DNA of 52,583 bases from an uncultured Lachnospiraceae bacterium (lineage in GTDB: Bacteria > Bacillota > Clostridia > Lachnospirales > Lachnospiraceae): assembly GCA_934432885.1 (NCBI GenBank), contig CAKRYY010000020.1:1-52583 (forward strand), in the 5' to 3' direction. The notes below the pieces were generated by a model. It saw nothing but the letters and a program-made list of their open reading frames with translations, had not been told where the DNA came from and ran no database searches. Each line of letters starts with the position of its first letter. Positions within the stretch are counted from its first letter, which is position 1. The position numbers were made by a program, and so were the translations under genes. Below, piece by piece: positions 16,060 through 24,629 of the stretch.

Positions 16060-17919
16060 CTATGCCTTCAATGCACGCATGGCATTCAAAATCGCAATGA
16101 CTGCAACACCGACGTCTCCGAATACCGCCGCCCACATGGACGCCAGACCCAGCGCTACCAGCGCCAGAATCAAAACCTTGACACTAATGGCAAATACGAT
16201 ATTCTGCTTTGCAATCGCAAGCGTTCTTCTGGAAATCTCTACAGCACGCACGATTTTGGAGGGTTCGTCTGTCATGATGACAACGTCCGCCGCTTCAATC
16301 GCAGCATCACAGCCAAGTCCGCCCATTGCAATACCAATATCAGACCTTGCCAGTACCGGCGCATCGTTCATGCCGTCACCGACAAATACCAGCTTGCCAT
16401 TTTCTGATTTCCGGGAAATCAGTTCTTCCATTCGGTCTACCTTATCGCCCGGGAGAAGCTGCGCATATACATGGTCGATTCCAATTTTCTCTGCAACCGC
16501 CTGTGCCGTTTCCTCCCTGTCACCGGTCAGCATCACGACATCCTTAACGCCGCACGCCTTAAGTCCCGAAACGGCTTCCTTTGCATCCGGCTTAATCTCA
16601 TCCTCGATAACGATATAGCCCAGATACTTACCGTCACAGCCAGTATAGACTACCGTACCAATCTCCTTTGTCTGCTCACAGGAAATGCCGAAGCTTTCTA
16701 TATGGCGGTAATTGCCCGCTACGACCTTTTTTCCATCGATTACGGCGCTAACGCCAAAGCCTGCATGGTCCTCCTGCTCTCCAATCCGTTCTGCGCAAAT
16801 TTCTTTTCCATACGCCGTGCGCAGTGACTTGGAAATCGGATGATTCGAGCTGCTTTCCGCATAAGCCGTCAGCATGAGCAGTTCTTCCTCGGACACACCC
16901 TGCGCCGGAACGATTCTGCTGACTGCAAAGTTTCCTTTTGTCAGCGTACCGGTCTTATCCATAACTACGATTTCCGCTTTGGAAAGCGCTTCCAGATAGT
17001 TGCTTCCCTTAATTAAAATACCAGCCTTGCTCGCACCGCCAAGTCCTCCAAAAAAGCTAAGCGGAATGGAAATCACAAGCGCACACGGACAGGACACAAC
17101 CAGAAATGAAAGGGCTCTGTATATCCATTCATACCAGTCTCCTCCAGTCACAAGCGGAGGAATGACCGCCAGCAGAATTGCCAGCCCTACTACAATAGGC
17201 GTATAATACCTTGCAAAGCGGGAAATGAAATTCTCACTTTCCGATTTGCGGCTTCCCGCATTTTCCACCAGCTCTAAAATCTTAGATACAGTGGATTCTC
17301 CAAATTCCTTTGTTACCTCAATTTCTACAACACCGGACTGGTTGACGCAGCCGCTGATGACATTATCGCCCGGCGCGGCCTCACGCGGCAGGCTTTCACC
17401 CGTCAGCGCCATCGTATCAAGCGTTGTGCTTCCTTTTACTAAAATTCCATCAAGTGGAACTCTCTCTCCCGGTTTTACAACGATATGTTCTCCGATTTTT
17501 ACCTCATCCGGCGAGACCATCTCCGTCTCGTCTCCGCGCAGGACGTTGGCATAATCAGGACGAATATCCATCAAACCGCGAATGGATTTTCTCGACTGAT
17601 TGACTGCATAGGACTGAAACCACTCGCCTACCTGATAAAACAGCATAACCGCCGCGCCCTCCGGGTACTCTCCTACCAGAAACGCCCCAACCGTAGCAAT
17701 CATCATCAAAAAGTTTTCATCAAAAATCTGTCCTTTGGTAATATTCATCACCGCTTTTTTCAAAACGTCTCCGCCTACTACCAGAAAAGTAATCAGAAAA
17801 GCAATCAGACCTGCGTTTGGATAATTCTGTGCCAGAGTATGATTGATGCACATGGACGCTGCAAAAAGCGCCGCTCCAATCAAAATCCGATACAGCCGTT
17901 TTTTCAGTTTCTTCGTCAT
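16060..17919 (-). CDS. Zn/Cd-type P1B ATPase (ZntA/CadA-like)
   Basis: A 619-residue heavy-metal exporting ATPase. It has the transmembrane metal site SCPCALVISIP, phosphorylation site MDKTGTLTKG, ALTGESLPRE in the actuator domain, MLTGDREET and VGDGMNDAPVLA. The last helices contain a Lys followed by FGDVGV, the K...DxG pair typical of the Zn/Cd/Pb subclass (P1B-2). There is no N-terminal HMA domain; instead a stand-alone HMA protein is encoded 17 bases upstream. It should pump Zn, Cd or Pb out of the cell. It forms an operon with the HMA protein and the ArsR-type regulator. Confidence 0.93.
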   Translation of the reverse strand: MTKKLKKRLYRILIGAALFAASMCINHTLAQNYPNAGLIAFLITFLVVGGDVLKKAVMNITKGQIFDENFLMMIATVGAFLVGEYPEGAAVMLFYQVGEWFQSYAVNQSRKSIRGLMDIRPDYANVLRGDETEMVSPDEVKIGEHIVVKPGERVPLDGILVKGSTTLDTMALTGESLPREAAPGDNVISGCVNQSGVVEIEVTKEFGESTVSKILELVENAGSRKSESENFISRFARYYTPIVVGLAILLAVIPPLVTGGDWYEWIYRALSFLVVSCPCALVISIPLSFFGGLGGASKAGILIKGSNYLEALSKAEIVVMDKTGTLTKGNFAVSRIVPAQGVSEEELLMLTAYAESSSNHPISKSLRTAYGKEICAERIGEQEDHAGFGVSAVIDGKKVVAGNYRHIESFGISCEQTKEIGTVVYTGCDGKYLGYIVIEDEIKPDAKEAVSGLKACGVKDVVMLTGDREETAQAVAEKIGIDHVYAQLLPGDKVDRMEELISRKSENGKLVFVGDGMNDAPVLARSDIGIAMGGLGCDAAIEAADVVIMTDEPSKIVRAVEISRRTLAIAKQNIVFAISVKVLILALVALGLASMWAAVFGDVGVAVIAILNAMRALKA

Positions 17920-17936
17920 CTCTCCGCCTCGATTCT

Positions 17937-18158
17937 CTATTTTTCAATTACTGTTACATCAGGTTCATATTTTTTCACGATTTTCTTGACCTGTGCAGTC
18001 AACTCGCCAGCCTTTGCATCGTCAATATCGACAACCAGCTTCTGTGTCAGCAATGTAACTGTGCTCTTTGCAACGCCCTCAAGCTTCGCTACGTCCGCCT
18101 CAATCTTGCCAGCGCAGTGTGCGCAGTCCAAATCCTCCAATAAATATGTCTTTACCAT
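17937..18158 (-). CDS. Heavy-metal-associated (HMA) metallochaperone
   Basis: A 73-residue ferredoxin-like HMA protein with the metal-binding loop LDCAHCAGKIE (CxxC). It probably delivers metal to, or substitutes for the missing N-terminal domain of, the neighbouring ATPase. AAAGGAGG precedes ATG 18158; a longer frame to 18293 overlaps the regulator gene and is unsupported. Confidence 0.9.
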   Translation of the reverse strand: MVKTYLLEDLDCAHCAGKIEADVAKLEGVAKSTVTLLTQKLVVDIDDAKAGELTAQVKKIVKKYEPDVTVIEK

Positions 18159-18192
18159 GATAATATCCTCCTTTTTCTTTTTTGCGTCAGCC

Positions 18193-18561
18193 CTATTCCT
18201 CAATATGCTCCATGCCCTGACTGAGTATGGTGGAAATATGACCATCCGACAATGAATAATATACGGTTTTTCCGTCCCTTCTGTTTTTGACAAGCGCCAT
18301 CTGTTTCAGCATACGGAGCTGGTGGGAAATCGCCGACTGCGTCATGTCCAGTGTCTGTGCCAGATCGCACACGCACATCTCGGAGTAAAGCAGCGTATAT
18401 AAAATCCGCACTCTTGTCACATCACCGAATACCTTGAAAAAAAATGCCAGCCTGCCAAGTGTTTCTTCATCCGGTATCTGTCCGGCAAGCTTTTCCTCCA
18501 GCCCTTCATGATGATGAATACAGCCGCAGTGTTCTACTTCTAACTCTTCTCTCTCCGCCAT
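18193..18561 (-). CDS. ArsR/SmtB-family metal-responsive repressor
   Basis: A 122-residue winged-helix repressor. Metal ligands can be seen at three places: the N-terminal HCGCIHHHEG segment, EMCVCDLA in the alpha-3 region as in CadC, and a C-terminal DGHISTILSQGMEH that recalls the alpha-5 site of SmtB/CzrA. The recognition helix is in MTQSAISHQLRMLK. It should repress the operon and release DNA when Zn, Cd or Pb binds. AAAGGAG precedes ATG 18561. It is the first gene of the three-gene metal operon and autoregulated from the operator just upstream. Confidence 0.92.
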   Translation of the reverse strand: MAEREELEVEHCGCIHHHEGLEEKLAGQIPDEETLGRLAFFFKVFGDVTRVRILYTLLYSEMCVCDLAQTLDMTQSAISHQLRMLKQMALVKNRRDGKTVYYSLSDGHISTILSQGMEHIEE

Positions 18562-18610
18562 CGTTTCTCCTTTCCGTCTCCTGCTTATCCTGTTCAGATA
18601 TTCCTTTTTT

Positions 18611-18690
18611 ATGAATGTGCTTTTCATTTTTGTTTTATATATGAATATCTGTTCATGTGTTCATTATATCAACTATTCATTTATTGTCAA
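18611..18690 (-). promoter_or_regulatory. Promoter and operator of the metal-efflux operon
   Basis: On the minus strand TTGACA (18685-18690), a 16-base spacer and TATAAT (18663-18668) form a near-consensus promoter. Directly after the -10 lies ATGAACAGATATTCAT (18641-18656), an inverted repeat very like the TGAACA..TTCA operators bound by SmtB/ZiaR-type repressors. A second ATGAA...TTCAT repeat lies at 18611-18627. Confidence 0.8.
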
Positions 18691-18700
18691 TACATTGGAT

Positions 18701-18732
18701 AAAAAAAGCATGAGAAGAAATTTCTCATGCTT
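18701..18732 (-). terminator. Terminator after the small unknown gene
   Basis: AAGCATGAGAA/TTCTCATGCTT form an 11-bp stem followed by TTTTTTT on the minus strand. It closes the long tig-to-vanZ gene series and shields the metal operon promoter just beyond. Confidence 0.85.
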
Positions 18733-18748
18733 AAAATCACATATCCGC

Positions 18749-19099
18749 CTACGGCACCAAAAGCTTTACATCCTGCATATCGGCAACCAGCTCCTTTGCC
18801 TTTTCCACTGCCGTATCGTGGATACAGATTGTAAAAATTGTCTTTTCCTTAAATTCTGAGTCAAAAAGCCGCTTAAAAAAGGTCTGCTCCTCCCATTTTA
18901 CATAGTAAGAAATCCGGTTTTTCAGCAAAAGGCGTTCGATTTCTTCTTTTTGCTTTAGCTGGTCAACCTTGCAGAATGGAATCTCATTATTTACCCTTAC
19001 CAGCGTCAGCTCTGAAGGGTCTGCTCCCCGCACACTGCTGGAAATCTGATCAGCGCCGCGTCTTCCGCCGCGCGCTCCCGAATTTTTTGCGCTGAACAC
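18749..19099 (-). CDS. Small protein of unknown function
   Basis: A 116-residue soluble protein that I do not recognise with certainty. The N-terminal ~35 residues are basic and Gly/Ser-rich. The rest forms a compact alpha/beta unit (IPFCKVDQLKQKEEIERLLLKNRISYYVKWEE ... TIFTICIHDTAVEKAKELV), somewhat like DUF2007-type putative signalling proteins. GGGAGG lies ten bases before GTG 19099; a GTG at 19117 is also possible. It follows vanZ by 38 bases and is the last gene before a strong terminator. Confidence 0.6.
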   Translation of the reverse strand: MFSAKNSGARGGRRGADQISSSVRGADPSELTLVRVNNEIPFCKVDQLKQKEEIERLLLKNRISYYVKWEEQTFFKRLFDSEFKEKTIFTICIHDTAVEKAKELVADMQDVKLLVP

Positions 19100-19137
19100 T
19101 TTTTTCACGCCTCCCACCTGTCATGTCCAACCGGACA

Positions 19138-19620
19138 CTACCTGTATTTATCTTGAATATACCACGTAATCCGTTTTCCCGCAATCACAAAAATTGCTCC
19201 TGCCACAGCGCCCAGACAGTTCAATAAAATGTCGTCCACATCAAAGCGTCCCAGTCCTGTCAGAAGCTGAAAGCTCTCTATTCCCGCGACAAAAAGAAGC
19301 AATGTGGGCAGAAACATAAGCGCATGATGCTTTTCTCTAAACGCTATCGGATACAGCATCCCGTAAGGCAGAAAAACCAGAACATTTCCAAAGAGATTTT
19401 CAAAGCTGTTCAACCGGTCATAATAACGGATATACATCCTTATGGTCCGAAACAGCGTAAAATTGGCTCGTTCAACTCCCGCTCTTATGACCTGCACATT
19501 CCAGTCTGCTGCGATCTCACACAATCTGGCAAACGGATATTTAAAAACAATCAGTCTTATAATCACCACTGCATACAGAAAAAATACCCATTTCCAGTTA
19601 CCAGTTTCCCATTTTTTCAT
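19138..19620 (-). CDS. VanZ-like membrane protein
   Basis: A 160-residue integral membrane protein with about four hydrophobic segments. The family features are LFGNVLVFLPYGMLYPIAF and IESFQLLTGLGRFDVDDILLN, with the conserved D-x-D-D-I-x-x-N pattern. VanZ-family function is mostly unknown; VanZ itself gives low-level teicoplanin resistance. TAGGAGC precedes ATG 19620. It overlaps the end of truA by 23 bases. Confidence 0.85.
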   Translation of the reverse strand: MKKWETGNWKWVFFLYAVVIIRLIVFKYPFARLCEIAADWNVQVIRAGVERANFTLFRTIRMYIRYYDRLNSFENLFGNVLVFLPYGMLYPIAFREKHHALMFLPTLLLFVAGIESFQLLTGLGRFDVDDILLNCLGAVAGAIFVIAGKRITWYIQDKYR

Positions 19621-20371
19621 AGAAGCTCCTATCATGATACCGGACCTCCATAAGCGTCAGCCCTTTCGCAGGAACAAGCTCCCCTGCATTTTTCCGAAGT
19701 CCTTCTTCCATGATAGTCAAAACATCCTCTGGCTTTTTCTCCCCTGTTCCGACAGCCAAAAGCGTGCCTGTCAGAATCCGTACTGCATGATATAAAAACC
19801 CATTGCCGCTGTAGGTAAAACGTATCTCATCCCCTACTCTTGCAATGTCTATCTCCTCGATTGTCCTTACTGTAGATTTTTTTCCCTTCTTTGCAGAGGT
19901 AAACGCCTGAAAATCATGCGTTCCAATCAGATACCTGCTGCCCCTTCGCATGGCTTCCAAATCCAATGGACGCGGGAAAGGATAAACATACCGCCTGTCA
20001 AATACATGCGGAAGCGGTGAAGTCAGCACCCTGTACTGATAGGTCTTTCCGACTGCATTCAATCTGCTGTGAAACCGCTCCGGCACCTCTTCCACCGAAA
20101 GCACGCCAATGTCCTCCGGCAGATACCTGTTCATATAGGAAAGGATTTCTGCACAGGACATTTCTGTATCCGCATGAAAATTCGCCGTCTGCGCAAGCGC
20201 ATGCACGCCTGCGTCCGTTCTGCCGGAGCCCTGCACCAAAGTCTCCTGACCTGTCATTTTTGACAGCAGCGCCTCCAGCCTGCCCTGTATCGTATTATCC
20301 GTGCTTTCCTGCCTCTGCCAGCCCTGATACCGCGTTCCCTCATACTGCAAAATGAGCTTAAAGTTTCTCAT
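19598..20371 (-). CDS. truA: tRNA pseudouridine38-40 synthase
   Basis: A 257-residue TruA enzyme that isomerises uridines 38-40 of the tRNA anticodon stem-loop. The catalytic Asp lies in GSGRTDAGVHA, and the N-terminal LQYEGTRYQGWQRQ and the FLYHAVRILTGTLLAVG block are typical. GGAG lies eight bases before ATG 20371; the frame continues to 20485 within the upstream gene without a ribosome site. It overlaps the upstream permease gene by 14 bases and vanZ by 23. Confidence 0.96.
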   Translation of the reverse strand: MRNFKLILQYEGTRYQGWQRQESTDNTIQGRLEALLSKMTGQETLVQGSGRTDAGVHALAQTANFHADTEMSCAEILSYMNRYLPEDIGVLSVEEVPERFHSRLNAVGKTYQYRVLTSPLPHVFDRRYVYPFPRPLDLEAMRRGSRYLIGTHDFQAFTSAKKGKKSTVRTIEEIDIARVGDEIRFTYSGNGFLYHAVRILTGTLLAVGTGEKKPEDVLTIMEEGLRKNAGELVPAKGLTLMEVRYHDRSFYEKMGNW

Positions 20372-21575
20372 CTGTATTCTCCGTCTCCAAAAGGTCCCTC
20401 CCTGTATTCTGCTCCCTTTGATTTTCGGGCAGCACCTCCTTGTCGTCCTCTCCATATTCACAAAAACGCGCAACGCCTGCCACAAGAATCCGCACGCTCA
20501 GCTTAATTCTGTCAAATACCCCAGCCTGATTCATATTGATAATGATAATGCCGAGCGGAACTGCTAAAATCATACCGATAACGCCCGCGCACTTATAGCC
20601 AATGAATAAAAGAATCAGCGTCGGCAGCGGCGCAACGCCAACCGAATCTCCTACAATCTTTGGCTGTATAATCTGGCGCAATAACTGACCCGCACCCCAG
20701 ATTACAAGCAGCCATACCGCAAGCTGGTAGTCTGCGCTCAAAAACTTGAGCAGCGCCCAGGGAAGCATGATCGCACCGGCGCCAAAAAAGGGCAGAAAAT
20801 CAACCACTGCGATAACGAAGGCAATCAACGGTGCAAAAGGAATCCGAAGCAGCAAAAAGCCTATCAGCATCAAAAGGTACAGCCAGAGCTCTATCTTGAG
20901 CTGCGCCAGAAAATATCCGCCTACAGCGTCCTTAAGGCTCTTTGTGACAATCCGCCACTTATCATATACCTGCGGCGGCAGACAGCGCTGGCACGCACTG
21001 TTGATAGCTTCCTTTTCTGCAACAAAAAAGTAAGAGGAAAGGATACACATAATCGCATTGATCAGCATATTGGGAATATTCTTTGCCAGATTTCCCACTG
21101 CGTTTACAGTCGGTGTTCCCAGACGGCTGACCGTCCTTGCCACCAGTCCGTCCATCTCCTGTCCGAGATTTGTGATACTGTCCCTGATATTCTCAGGCAG
21201 CCCATCGTAAAGAACGTTTAAATTCTGACCGATTTCCTTGAAATCAGCCTCCATATTATTCCAAAGCTGCGGCAGCATCTCCACAAAGCCGACACCCGCC
21301 GCAGCCAGCCTGCTGATTAACAGATACCCTGCCAGAATCACAAGCGCGATTACCGTAACAATCACGACGGCGGAGCCTGCCTTTCGTTTTATCCGCAGCT
21401 TTTCTTCAAAAAAGCGCACCAGCGGATTTGCAATCGCTGCAATGAGCCAGCCCATCAGAAACGGCATGAAAAAGAGCAAAAGCCTCGGCAGCGCAAAAAT
21501 GCACAAAAGCAATGCCGCAAGTGCCAGCAGCAGATTTAACAGTACCTTCAAATATCGCTTTACAGGTTGTTTCAT
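20358..21575 (-). CDS. AI-2E family (DUF20) membrane transporter
   Basis: A 405-residue polytopic membrane protein with about seven or eight helices and the family's long soluble segment between the second and third helix pairs (residues ~95-170, EADFKEIGQNLN). The PKIVGDSVGVAPLPTLI and GVIGMILAVPLG motifs are typical. Relatives include YtvI of sporulation and the proposed autoinducer-2 exporter TqsA, so the substrate is undecided. The C-terminal ~30 residues are acidic. GGGAGG lies six bases before the start, which overlaps the engB stop by four bases. Confidence 0.85.
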   Translation of the reverse strand: MKQPVKRYLKVLLNLLLALAALLLCIFALPRLLLFFMPFLMGWLIAAIANPLVRFFEEKLRIKRKAGSAVVIVTVIALVILAGYLLISRLAAAGVGFVEMLPQLWNNMEADFKEIGQNLNVLYDGLPENIRDSITNLGQEMDGLVARTVSRLGTPTVNAVGNLAKNIPNMLINAIMCILSSYFFVAEKEAINSACQRCLPPQVYDKWRIVTKSLKDAVGGYFLAQLKIELWLYLLMLIGFLLLRIPFAPLIAFVIAVVDFLPFFGAGAIMLPWALLKFLSADYQLAVWLLVIWGAGQLLRQIIQPKIVGDSVGVAPLPTLILLFIGYKCAGVIGMILAVPLGIIIINMNQAGVFDRIKLSVRILVAGVARFCEYGEDDKEVLPENQREQNTGRDLLETENTDEKL

Positions 21576-22189
21576 AGGCTACCTCCCACGTTACCTGTTT
21601 CTTCCGCCTCCAGATATTCATCCAGCAGCGCATAGATTTCATCGCGTCCCTGCTTTGTCTGGGCGGAAAATGGAATGATAACGGCATCTGCCAGAGCAGC
21701 AAGCCCAGTTCTGATTTCCTTTAGCTGCTTCTGAAGCTGGCTCCTTTTTATCTTATCCAGTTTTGTCGCAACAATAATCGGCTTATAATTTTGTTTTAAA
21801 ATCCATTCATACATCAATCTGTCATTTGCGGAGGGTGTATGGCGGATGTCAATCAAAAGAAATACCGCCCGAAGCTTTTTTGAGCTTTGCAGATAACGCT
21901 CTATCATCCTGCCCCATTTTGCCTTGATTTCCTCCGATACTCTGGCATAGCCGTAGCCCGGCAAATCTACAAAATAGAGTTCATTGTTGACATTGTAAAA
22001 ATTGATTGTCTGCGTCTTTCCCGGCTGTGCACTCGTTCTTGCAAGCGATTTACGATTCATCAGCACGTTAATTAAAGAGGATTTTCCCACATTGCTTTTT
22101 CCTGCAAACGCCACCTCGATATTGGTATTTTCAGGCAGCGTACTGGTAATTCCGCATACCGTTTCCAGACTGACATTTTTAATGACCAT
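21572..22189 (-). CDS. ysxC: Ribosome biogenesis GTPase EngB/YsxC
   Basis: A 205-residue GTPase needed for 50S subunit assembly. G1 is GKSNVGKSSLIN, the switch region ARTSAQPGKTQTINFY, G3 DLPGYGYA, G4 TKLDK and G5 FSAQTKQG. The start overlaps the lon stop by 11 bases, the usual lon-engB order of Firmicutes. Confidence 0.96.
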   Translation of the reverse strand: MVIKNVSLETVCGITSTLPENTNIEVAFAGKSNVGKSSLINVLMNRKSLARTSAQPGKTQTINFYNVNNELYFVDLPGYGYARVSEEIKAKWGRMIERYLQSSKKLRAVFLLIDIRHTPSANDRLMYEWILKQNYKPIIVATKLDKIKRSQLQKQLKEIRTGLAALADAVIIPFSAQTKQGRDEIYALLDEYLEAEETGNVGGSL

Positions 22190-24548
22190 CTTCTTTTCCT
22201 TTCACAAGTGCCTGCGCAAGCACCTCTTCCATATGCTTTACAAAAACAATCTCAAGCCCTGATTTGATTTCCTTTGGAATCTCTTCCACATCCTTTTCAT
22301 TTTCCGCAGGAACAAGCACTCTGTTTATGCCTGCCGTCTTTGCCGCCAGAATCTTTTCCTTCAAGCCACCAATCGGCAGTACGCGCCCGCGCAGCGTAAT
22401 CTCGCCGGTCATTGCAACGCTTGCCTTGACCGGAATATTGGTCAGTGCGGAAAATACCGCTGTCGCCATCGTGATTCCTGCGCTCGGTCCATCCTTGGGA
22501 ACAGCGCCCTCCGGGATATGGATATGAAAATCATTTTTCTTAAATACATCGGCTGCAATGCGGTGCTGCTTTGCAATGGAACGGATAAAGCTGATGCCCG
22601 TCAGCGCAGACTCCTTCATAACGTCGCCCATCTGTCCGGTCAGCTTAAGCTCTCCCTTGCCCGGCATTACATTTACTTCTATTTCCAGAGTATCGCCGCC
22701 TACGCTCGTCCATGCAAGCCCGCGTACAATGCCGACCTCATCCTTTTCTCCAATCTTATCATCCGCAAACTTCCGTTTGCCCAGATAATGCTCCAGATTC
22801 TGCTTGGTTACCCGAATCTGCCGCTTTGATTTTGCAGCATCCTTTCCACTTAAGCCTGCCGCCTGCAAAATTTCACGCGCCGCCTTGCGGCAGATCTGTC
22901 CAATCTGGCGTTCCAGTCCGCGCACGCCCGCTTCTCTGGTATAATTCTGAATAATTCCCTGCAGCGCATTGTCCGTAATACGCAGCCTGCTCTCGGATAA
23001 CCCATTTTTTGCAAGCTGTTTTCCCAAAAGATGCTCCTTCGCAATGTGGAACTTTTCATTTGCCGTATAGCTCGTAATCTCAATCAGCTCCATACGGTCA
23101 AGCAGCGGTCTGGGAATCGTAGAAACAGAGTTCGCCGTCGCAAGGAAAAGCACCTCGGATAAATCAATCGGAATTTCCACATAATGATCCCTGAAATGGC
23201 TGTTCTGCTCTCCGTCCAATACCTCCAAAAGCGCCGAAGCAGTATCGCCCCGCTGGTCATTGCCCGCCTTGTCAATCTCATCCAGAAGCATCAGCGGATT
23301 TTTTACCCCCGCCTGTCTGAGCGCAGCCGCGATCCGTCCCGGCATTGCTCCTACATAGGTACGTCTGTGTCCTCTGATTTCCGCTTCATCACGCACGCCG
23401 CCCAAGCAGATGCGGACGTATTTCTTATTTAATGCTCTCGCAACGCTCCGTGCAATCGACGTCTTGCCTGTGCCGGGCGGTCCGACCAGACAGAGTATCG
23501 GTGCATCGCCCTGTTTCGTCAGTGTGCGCACAGCAAGGAATTCTAAAATCCTCTCCTTGACCTTTTCCAGTCCGTAGTGATCCTCCTCAAGAATCTGCTC
23601 TGCTTTTACAATGTCCGTATTGTCTCTGGACATCTTATCCCAGGGCAGCTCCAGCAATGTTTCAATATAGCCTCTCTGTACAGTGCTTTCCGAGCTGTTG
23701 GCACCGATTCCCTGAAATCTGGAAATCTCTTTCTTTATTTTTTCCTTTACCTCTGCGGATGCCTTGCATTTTTTCAATTCCTCCAAAAACTGCTCCGCAT
23801 CAGATAAGGTATTTTCCTCCCCCAGCTCTTCCCTGATGTAATGAAGCTGTTCCCGCAGCAGATATTCCCGCTGATTTTTTTCCACACGCGCTTTAATCTG
23901 CTGCGTCAGCTCCGCTCTCGCCTTCGCAATTTCTGTTTCCTCCGACAGAAAACGGCAGAGCAGCAAAAAGCGTTCCTCCTGACTGCCTTCCTCCAAAAGT
24001 GCCTGCTTCTTTTCATAATTCAGCGGCAGATTGCCTGCGACCTCATCCAGAAGCTGCGCAAACGCCTCTATATTGGAAACGCGGGGCAGAAGGCTTTTTC
24101 CAATCTTGGGATAATAACGGCTGTATCCCTCAAGCTGTGCAAGCACCTCCCGTCTGGCAGCCTCCTTTTCTGTCCCCTCTTCCCAAACGGTCTCCTCCAG
24201 CCCACAAACTTCCATTTGCAGGAATTCCTTCATTTCTTCAAAAAGTGACAGAATTCTTGCGCGTTCCTTTCCTTCTACCAAAACCCGCAGAATATTATTG
24301 GGCAGCTTGGTAATCTGCCGCACATAAACCAAAGTTCCGACCGAATAAAGATCCTCTTCCTGCGGGTCCTCCACCTCCGGATCCTTCTGTGTTACCACCA
24401 GCAAAAGCTGATCCCTGTTCATGGCTTCCAGTGCTGCCTGAATGGATTTCTTTCTGCTTAAGTCAAAATGGATCAGCATCCCCGGCAGGATTGTCATTCC
24501 ACGCAGCGCCACTGCCGGAAGCTGCCGCTTACTCATTTCCTGATTCAT
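22179..24548 (-). CDS. lon: ATP-dependent protease Lon
   Basis: A 789-residue LonA protease. The N-terminal LON substrate-binding domain (LPAVALRGMTILPGMLIHFDLSR) leads into a coiled coil. The AAA+ module carries Walker A GPPGTGKTS and Walker B LLDEIDK. The C-terminal peptidase domain has the catalytic Ser in KDGPSAGITMA and the Lys in GGLKEKILAAK. AGGAG lies nine bases before ATG 24548. It follows clpX after a hairpin that may cause partial termination. Confidence 0.98.
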   Translation of the reverse strand: MNQEMSKRQLPAVALRGMTILPGMLIHFDLSRKKSIQAALEAMNRDQLLLVVTQKDPEVEDPQEEDLYSVGTLVYVRQITKLPNNILRVLVEGKERARILSLFEEMKEFLQMEVCGLEETVWEEGTEKEAARREVLAQLEGYSRYYPKIGKSLLPRVSNIEAFAQLLDEVAGNLPLNYEKKQALLEEGSQEERFLLLCRFLSEETEIAKARAELTQQIKARVEKNQREYLLREQLHYIREELGEENTLSDAEQFLEELKKCKASAEVKEKIKKEISRFQGIGANSSESTVQRGYIETLLELPWDKMSRDNTDIVKAEQILEEDHYGLEKVKERILEFLAVRTLTKQGDAPILCLVGPPGTGKTSIARSVARALNKKYVRICLGGVRDEAEIRGHRRTYVGAMPGRIAAALRQAGVKNPLMLLDEIDKAGNDQRGDTASALLEVLDGEQNSHFRDHYVEIPIDLSEVLFLATANSVSTIPRPLLDRMELIEITSYTANEKFHIAKEHLLGKQLAKNGLSESRLRITDNALQGIIQNYTREAGVRGLERQIGQICRKAAREILQAAGLSGKDAAKSKRQIRVTKQNLEHYLGKRKFADDKIGEKDEVGIVRGLAWTSVGGDTLEIEVNVMPGKGELKLTGQMGDVMKESALTGISFIRSIAKQHRIAADVFKKNDFHIHIPEGAVPKDGPSAGITMATAVFSALTNIPVKASVAMTGEITLRGRVLPIGGLKEKILAAKTAGINRVLVPAENEKDVEEIPKEIKSGLEIVFVKHMEEVLAQALVKGKEDGH

Positions 24549-24589
24549 TCGTAATTTCTCCTATCTGCAAATACCGCCTTGCGGTACAG

Positions 24590-24621
24590 AAAACGCCGCT
24601 AACAAAAGTCAACGGCGTTTT
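24590..24621. terminator. Hairpin between clpX and lon
   Basis: AAAACGCCG and CGGCGTTTT pair around a 14-base loop. A T-run follows on the plus strand, and only TTTTC on the minus strand, the direction of transcription here. It may weakly terminate clpX transcripts or serve as an mRNA end. Confidence 0.6.
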
Positions 24622-24629
24622 GTTTTTTA

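Noticed and set aside
17485..18255. Plus-strand 256-codon frame opposite the metal ATPase and HMA genes
   Set aside because: It is antisense to two clearly functional genes with strong motifs. No ribosome site was seen and its composition is random.
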